Origin: an uncultured Eubacteriales bacterium
GTDB taxonomy: Bacteria; Bacillota; Clostridia; Christensenellales; Aristaeellaceae
DNA length: 9,120 nucleotides
Reading direction: 5' to 3'
NCBI GenBank assembly: GCA_900548145.1
Contig: URJB01000068.1
Location: forward strand, 1 to 9,120
Shown: positions 5,737 to 9,120 of the stretch, in pieces
How positions within the stretch are numbered: the first letter of the stretch is position 1
Layout: every line of letters starts with the position of its first letter
Notes under the pieces: generated by a model
Seen by the model: only the letters and a program-made list of their open reading frames with translations
Told to the model about the DNA's origin: nothing
Databases searched by the model: none
Position numbers and translations under genes: made by a program

Positions 5737-6780
5737 ATGAGTTGGACGTTGAAACCCCTGACAAGGGAGCACATTTCTGCCGCTGCGGCGCTGTTTAACC
5801 AGAGTGTCGCCGACGGGGAAATGATCTTCTCCCCGCTGGACGAAGCGGTCTTTGAACGGCGCTTCTTTCAGCCCGGCGCGCACGCCTTCGCCGCTGAAGA
5901 AAACGGCGAACTGATCGGTTTTATCCACGGCGCGTGCAAGACGGCATTCCTCAACAAGGAAAACAACGAAAACACCCCCGGCTATCTGTCCGTGGTGGTG
6001 GTTCGGAAGGACAAACGGCGGCAGGGCGTGGGTTCCGCGCTGGTGGCCGCGCTGGAGGACGCTTTCCGCGCCGCGGGCAAGCGCAGGGCCGCCTGCAACG
6101 ACAGCACCCCCGTCCACATGAACTGGACCATCCCCGGCACACCCGGGCATGACCACAACAACGCCCCCGGCGTGGACGAACGCTGCGAAGGCTATCCCTT
6201 CCTGCTGCACCGGGGCTATCAGGCCGCCTTCACGGAGATCGCCATGTATCTGGACTTGAGCAAATTCCAGTGGGATCCCGCGCTGGATGCGAAAATCACC
6301 GCGCTGGATGCCGAGGGCATCCGGGTGGGCCGTTGGACGCCTGACTGCGGCACGGAGCACGACCGGCTCTGCGACCACGTGGGCAGCGAGTACTGGCGGC
6401 ACGTGCTGGATACCGAGCTGGAAGCGTGGCAGAAAAATGAGCCCAACGCCGACCCGTCCCTCTGGCCGGACGGCCGCCGCCCTGCCGGGCCGCGCCCCCT
6501 GCTGACTGCCACCACCGGCGGGCACATCGTGGCCTACACCGGCCCTGTGGATCTGCAAAAAAGCGGCCGGGGCTGGTTTACCGGCATCTGCTGCGACCCG
6601 GACTACGGCGGCCGCGGCATCGCCTCCGTCCTGTTCAACCTGCTCATGCGGGAGTTCGTGGCCGAGGGCGCGAAGTTCAGCACCCTTTTCACCGGCGAGA
6701 CCAACTTCGCCCAGAAGATCTACAGCCGCGCCGGGTTCCACATCGTGGCCCGCTTTGTGGGGCTGACCAAGGAACTGTGA
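5737..6780 (+). CDS. Tandem GNAT-family N-acetyltransferase
   Basis: This 347-aa protein is apparently built from two GNAT folds that transfer an acetyl group from acetyl-CoA to an amine. The N-terminal unit (about 1-170) has the acetyl-CoA pyrophosphate-binding motif in VVVRKDKRRQGVGSAL (87-102). The C-terminal unit (about 190-347) carries a second version, GICCDPDYGGRGIASVL (283-299), and the family ending NFAQKIYSRAGF (323-334). In the second motif the usual Arg/Gln is Gly291, so that site may bind the cofactor less well. The start follows AGGAGG by 9 nt. It lies 42 nt after namZ with no terminator between, so the two are probably co-transcribed; a strong terminator follows. The acceptor substrate is unknown. 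An amino sugar from cell-wall turnover is a guess from context; an antibiotic or a protein terminus is also possible. Confidence 0.87.
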   Translation: MSWTLKPLTREHISAAAALFNQSVADGEMIFSPLDEAVFERRFFQPGAHAFAAEENGELIGFIHGACKTAFLNKENNENTPGYLSVVVVRKDKRRQGVGSALVAALEDAFRAAGKRRAACNDSTPVHMNWTIPGTPGHDHNNAPGVDERCEGYPFLLHRGYQAAFTEIAMYLDLSKFQWDPALDAKITALDAEGIRVGRWTPDCGTEHDRLCDHVGSEYWRHVLDTELEAWQKNEPNADPSLWPDGRRPAGPRPLLTATTGGHIVAYTGPVDLQKSGRGWFTGICCDPDYGGRGIASVLFNLLMREFVAEGAKFSTLFTGETNFAQKIYSRAGFHIVARFVGLTKEL

Positions 6781-6800
6781 TCCATCCATCCTTTCTTTTC

Positions 6801-6850
6801 GGGGACTGCTTCCGCCGCGCCAAGGCGCAGGGGAGGCAGCCCCTCTTTTT
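6801..6850 (+). terminator. Intrinsic terminator of the namZ-GNAT operon
   Basis: A long GC-rich hairpin spans 6801-6843. GGGG and CTGC on the left pair with GCAG and CCCC on the right, with one bulged A. TTCC then pairs with GGAG-type bases, and GCGC-CAAG-GCGC forms the tip. It is followed at once by TCTTTTT (6844-6850). It begins 20 nt after the GNAT stop codon, and only the plus strand has the T-tract. Confidence 0.88.
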
Positions 6851-6867
6851 CCGTGCTTTTCCGCCCC

Positions 6868-6896
6868 TTCCCCCGCTGGGAAAAAGATGCTATAAT
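6868..6896 (+). promoter_or_regulatory. Extended -10 promoter of the pgmB-tldD operon
   Basis: A perfect TATAAT (6891-6896) is preceded by TGC, making an extended -10 element. The region 17 bp upstream, TTCCCC (6868-6873), is a poor -35, which extended -10 promoters tolerate. Transcription would begin near 6903, leaving a leader of about 60 nt to the pgmB ATG. It follows the terminator closely, marking a new transcription unit. Confidence 0.75.
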
Positions 6897-6962
6897 CTTT
6901 TCTGCTAGAGCGTTCCCTCATCCGGGCCGCTTTTCCTCAATTCAGCAAGGAGGTTTCCTCAA

Positions 6963-7613
6963 ATGAACGAACCGATTTTGGGCGTTATTTTCGATCTGGA
7001 CGGCGTGATCGTCTCCACCGATGATTGTCACTATTTGGCTTGGAAGCGCATGGCCGACGAAGAAGGCATTCCCTTTGACCGCAAGGTGAACGAGCGTCTG
7101 CGGGGCGTGAGCCGTATGGCCAGTCTGGAGATCATTCTGGAAAAGGCGACGAAGACCTACACCGAGGAGCAGAAGGTGGAAATGGCCACCCGCAAAAACG
7201 GCTACTATGTGGAGCTGATCCAGCAGCTGACGGCGGACGCCATGCTGCCCGGAGCCATGGCCACGCTGGAGATGCTCAAAAAGCGCGGCGTGAAGATCGC
7301 CATTGGTTCCTCCAGCCGGAACACCCCCATCATCCTGCGGCAGATCGGGCTGGACGGTTACTTCGACGCAGTGGCCGATGGCAACCAGATCACCCACAGC
7401 AAGCCCGACCCGGAGGTTTTCCTGCTGGGCGCGAAGCTGCTGAACCTCGACCCCAAAAACTGCATGGTGGTGGAGGATGCGGACGCGGGCGTGGAAGCGG
7501 CCCTGAACGGCGGGATGCGGGTGCTGGGCGTAGGCTCTGCCAGCGCCAACCCCAAGGCCACCTTTACCGCCGCCAGCCTTGCGGACGCGGACTTTGACGA
7601 AATTCTGAAATAA
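6963..7613 (+). CDS. pgmB: Beta-phosphoglucomutase (HAD superfamily)
   Basis: This 216-aa cytoplasmic enzyme interconverts beta-glucose 1-phosphate and glucose 6-phosphate through a phospho-aspartate, feeding disaccharide phosphorolysis products into glycolysis. Key residues follow the well-studied lactococcal enzyme with a small offset: nucleophile Asp11 and acid/base Asp13 in FDLDGV, His23 in CHYLAWK, Arg51 in RGVSRM, the Ser116-Ser118 loop in GSSSRN, Lys147 in HSKPDP, and Glu171/Asp172 in VVEDADAG. These cap-domain and core residues separate it from generic HAD phosphatases. Length is typical. The start has AAGGAGG 9 nt upstream. It is the first gene of its operon, 29 nt ahead of tldD. The usual neighbour, a GH65 maltose- or trehalose-type phosphorylase, is absent from the window, so the source of its substrate is unknown. 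Confidence 0.93.
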   Translation: MNEPILGVIFDLDGVIVSTDDCHYLAWKRMADEEGIPFDRKVNERLRGVSRMASLEIILEKATKTYTEEQKVEMATRKNGYYVELIQQLTADAMLPGAMATLEMLKKRGVKIAIGSSSRNTPIILRQIGLDGYFDAVADGNQITHSKPDPEVFLLGAKLLNLDPKNCMVVEDADAGVEAALNGGMRVLGVGSASANPKATFTAASLADADFDEILK

Positions 7614-7642
7614 CTCATCCCAAGCGAGAGGAGAACGACCGA

Positions 7643-9040
7643 ATGTTAGACAAGCATCTTGCCATGGAAGCGCTGGACGCCGCTCTATCCACCGGCGGCG
7701 ACTTTGCGGAGATCTTTGCGGAGGACCGGCGGGATCAGGCCGTAGCCCTGCAGGACAGCCACGTGGAGCGGGTGAACTCGGGCCGTCTGCACGGCGCGGG
7801 CGTGCGGGTATACGACGGAACGTCCGCCGTATACGCCTACACCAACGATTTTGGCCGGGACGGCCTGCTGAAGTGCGCCAAAGAGGCGGCTTCGGCCATC
7901 CGCGCCCGGCGGCAGGGCCGCACGGCGGTTCAGCCGATGGAGGAGCGGCATTTCGTCAACCGTCATCCCATCTGGATGAAGCCCTCCGAGGTGGACACTC
8001 GCCGGAAGATCGACGTGCTCCGGGCGGCGGACAAGGCGGCCCGCTCTGCGGGCGAGGAAATCTCTCAGGTGCTCTGCGCCTTCACCGACAGCGAGCAGAA
8101 CGTGCTGATCTGCAACAGCGACGGCCTGTACGTCGCCGATACCCGCGTTTATTCCCGCCTGCGCTGTCAGGCGGTAGCCTCCAACGGCACGGAGAACCAG
8201 TCTGCCGGTGAAGCGCCCGGCGCGGCCCGGGGCTTCGACTATTTCCTTGACACCATCGACCCGGCCCTGATGGGTCTCCGGGCGGGCAAAACGGCGGTGA
8301 AAATGCTCCACGCGCCCTTCTGCCCCTCCGGGGTGATGCCGGTGGTCATCGGCAGCGGCTTTGGCGGCGTGATCTTCCACGAGGCCTGCGGCCACAGTCT
8401 GGAGGCCACTGCCGTAGCCAGCAACATGAGCGAGTTCTGCGGCAAGCTGGGCCAGCAGATCGCCGCGCCCTGCGTCACGGCCATCGACGACGGCACCCTT
8501 CCCAACGAATGGGGCAGCGAGAACGTGGACGACGAGGGCATGCCCACGAACCGTCTGGTGCTGATTGAGAACGGCATTTTGAAGAACTACATGATCGACC
8601 GTCTGAACGGCCGTCGGATGGGCATGGCCCCCACGGGCAGCGCCCGCCGGGAGAGCTACGCCTACGCGCCCACCTCCCGGATGCGGAACACCTTCATTGC
8701 CCCGGGCTGCGACGACGAGGCGGAGATGATCGCCACCATGGGCGACGGTCTTTACGCAGCCAGCATGGGCGGCGGTTCGGTGAACCCCGCCACGGGCGAG
8801 TTCAACTTTGCGGTCAACGAAGGCTATCTCATCAAGGACGGCAAGATCGCCCACCCGGTTCGGGGGGCCAGTCTGGTCGGCAAGGGCGGCGACATTCTCC
8901 TGCAAATCGACCGGGTCGGCAAGAATATGGTCATGGCTCAGGGCATGTGCGGCAGCATGAGCGGCTCCGTTCCCGTCAACGTCGGCCAGCCCTGGATCCG
9001 CGTCAAGTCCATCACGGTCGGCGGCCGGCAGCAGGGCTAA
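7643..9040 (+). CDS. tldD: TldD-type zinc metalloprotease subunit
   Basis: This 465-aa protein is the metal-bearing member of the TldD/PmbA peptidase family. In Escherichia coli, TldD acts with its inactive partner TldE (PmbA) to cleave unfolded peptides, including in microcin B17 maturation and CcdA antitoxin breakdown. The zinc site is visible as HEACGH (246-251), with GMCG (434-437) supplying Cys436 as the probable third ligand. SVPVNVGQP (442-450) is the conserved C-terminal signature. Length fits the family. An AGGAG site 9 nt before 7643 supports this start; an in-frame ATG seven codons later lacks one. It is 29 nt after pgmB and likely co-transcribed. No tldE is visible; 80 bp remain to the window edge, so a partner could follow. 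The presence of the metal ligands argues for TldD rather than TldE/PmbA. Confidence 0.93.
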   Translation: MLDKHLAMEALDAALSTGGDFAEIFAEDRRDQAVALQDSHVERVNSGRLHGAGVRVYDGTSAVYAYTNDFGRDGLLKCAKEAASAIRARRQGRTAVQPMEERHFVNRHPIWMKPSEVDTRRKIDVLRAADKAARSAGEEISQVLCAFTDSEQNVLICNSDGLYVADTRVYSRLRCQAVASNGTENQSAGEAPGAARGFDYFLDTIDPALMGLRAGKTAVKMLHAPFCPSGVMPVVIGSGFGGVIFHEACGHSLEATAVASNMSEFCGKLGQQIAAPCVTAIDDGTLPNEWGSENVDDEGMPTNRLVLIENGILKNYMIDRLNGRRMGMAPTGSARRESYAYAPTSRMRNTFIAPGCDDEAEMIATMGDGLYAASMGGGSVNPATGEFNFAVNEGYLIKDGKIAHPVRGASLVGKGGDILLQIDRVGKNMVMAQGMCGSMSGSVPVNVGQPWIRVKSITVGGRQQG

Positions 9041-9048
9041 AGCCCTGC
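9031..9048. repeat. Perfect palindrome containing the tldD stop codon
   Basis: GCAGGGCT (9031-9038) and AGCCCTGC (9041-9048) are exact complements separated by AA. The tldD TAA stop is 9038-9040, inside the palindrome. It could fold as a hairpin at the very end of the message. No T-tract follows. Confidence 0.55.
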
Positions 9049-9056
9049 ACCCGTCA

Positions 9057-9077
9057 CTGCGCGGCTTTGCCGCGCAG
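9057..9077 (+). other. GC-rich hairpin after tldD
   Basis: CTGCGCGGC (9057-9065) pairs perfectly with GCCGCGCAG (9069-9077) around TTT. The stem is very stable, but the following bases (GGGCGTAGAAG) are not T-rich, so it is not a classic intrinsic terminator. It may act as an attenuating or mRNA-protecting structure between tldD and whatever follows. The rest of the window to 9120 shows no recognisable gene. Confidence 0.5.
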
Positions 9078-9120
9078 GGGCGTAGAAGACTTGCAGGTTG
9101 GCCGGGGTTTTACCGCCGTG

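Noticed and set aside
5716..6921. 401-codon minus-strand frame opposite the GNAT gene
   Set aside because: It runs through the namZ-GNAT terminator and the pgmB promoter, and resembles no family. The GNAT reading is clear on the other strand.
7685..8905. 406-codon minus-strand frame opposite tldD
   Set aside because: Composition is that of an antisense shadow. The plus strand carries HEACGH and the full TldD pattern.

Overview
The window looks like a chromosomal segment from a GC-rich Firmicute, most likely a gut-type member of class Clostridia. This rests on the strong GC bias at third codon positions, long purine-rich Shine-Dalgarno sites 8-9 nt before every start, sigma-A-type promoters with 17-bp spacers, and the protein families present. 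The lineage is an inference. There is no rRNA, tRNA, CRISPR array, transposase or phage gene.

Layout. Two genes lie on the minus strand. An oleate hydratase (ohyA, 60-1838) lies downstream of a 745-aa glycoside-hydrolase-like protein of the DUF6259 type (2080-4317). Between them, about 240 bp hold a strong minus-strand terminator hairpin, a second small hairpin, two degenerate copies of a 45-bp repeat, and a possible ohyA promoter with a structured leader. From 4318 to 4545 is a divergent control region. It has two near-consensus promoters facing away from each other, an 11-bp direct repeat, and a CG-centred palindrome just after the plus-strand start site. To its right on the plus strand, namZ (exo-beta-N-acetylmuramidase, DUF1343/GH171) and a two-domain GNAT acetyltransferase form a short operon closed by a clear intrinsic terminator (6801-6850). 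An extended -10 promoter then starts a second operon, pgmB (beta-phosphoglucomutase) and tldD (zinc peptidase subunit). It runs to 9040, where the stop codon sits in a perfect palindrome and a second hairpin follows.

How the genes may work together. The divergent pair (DUF6259 protein and namZ-GNAT) shares one short control region, so joint regulation is plausible. None of the three proteins has a signal peptide, which suggests intracellular processing of imported glycan or muropeptide fragments. That role is inferred; no transporter or regulator lies in the window. pgmB feeds beta-glucose-1-phosphate into glycolysis, but no partner phosphorylase is visible. tldD normally works with tldE/pmbA, which could lie just past the right edge. 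ohyA is a stand-alone fatty-acid hydratase. The best leads are the uncharacterised DUF6259 enzyme with its shared promoter region, the cytoplasmic NamZ-GNAT pairing, and the repeat/hairpin cluster at 1975-2085.
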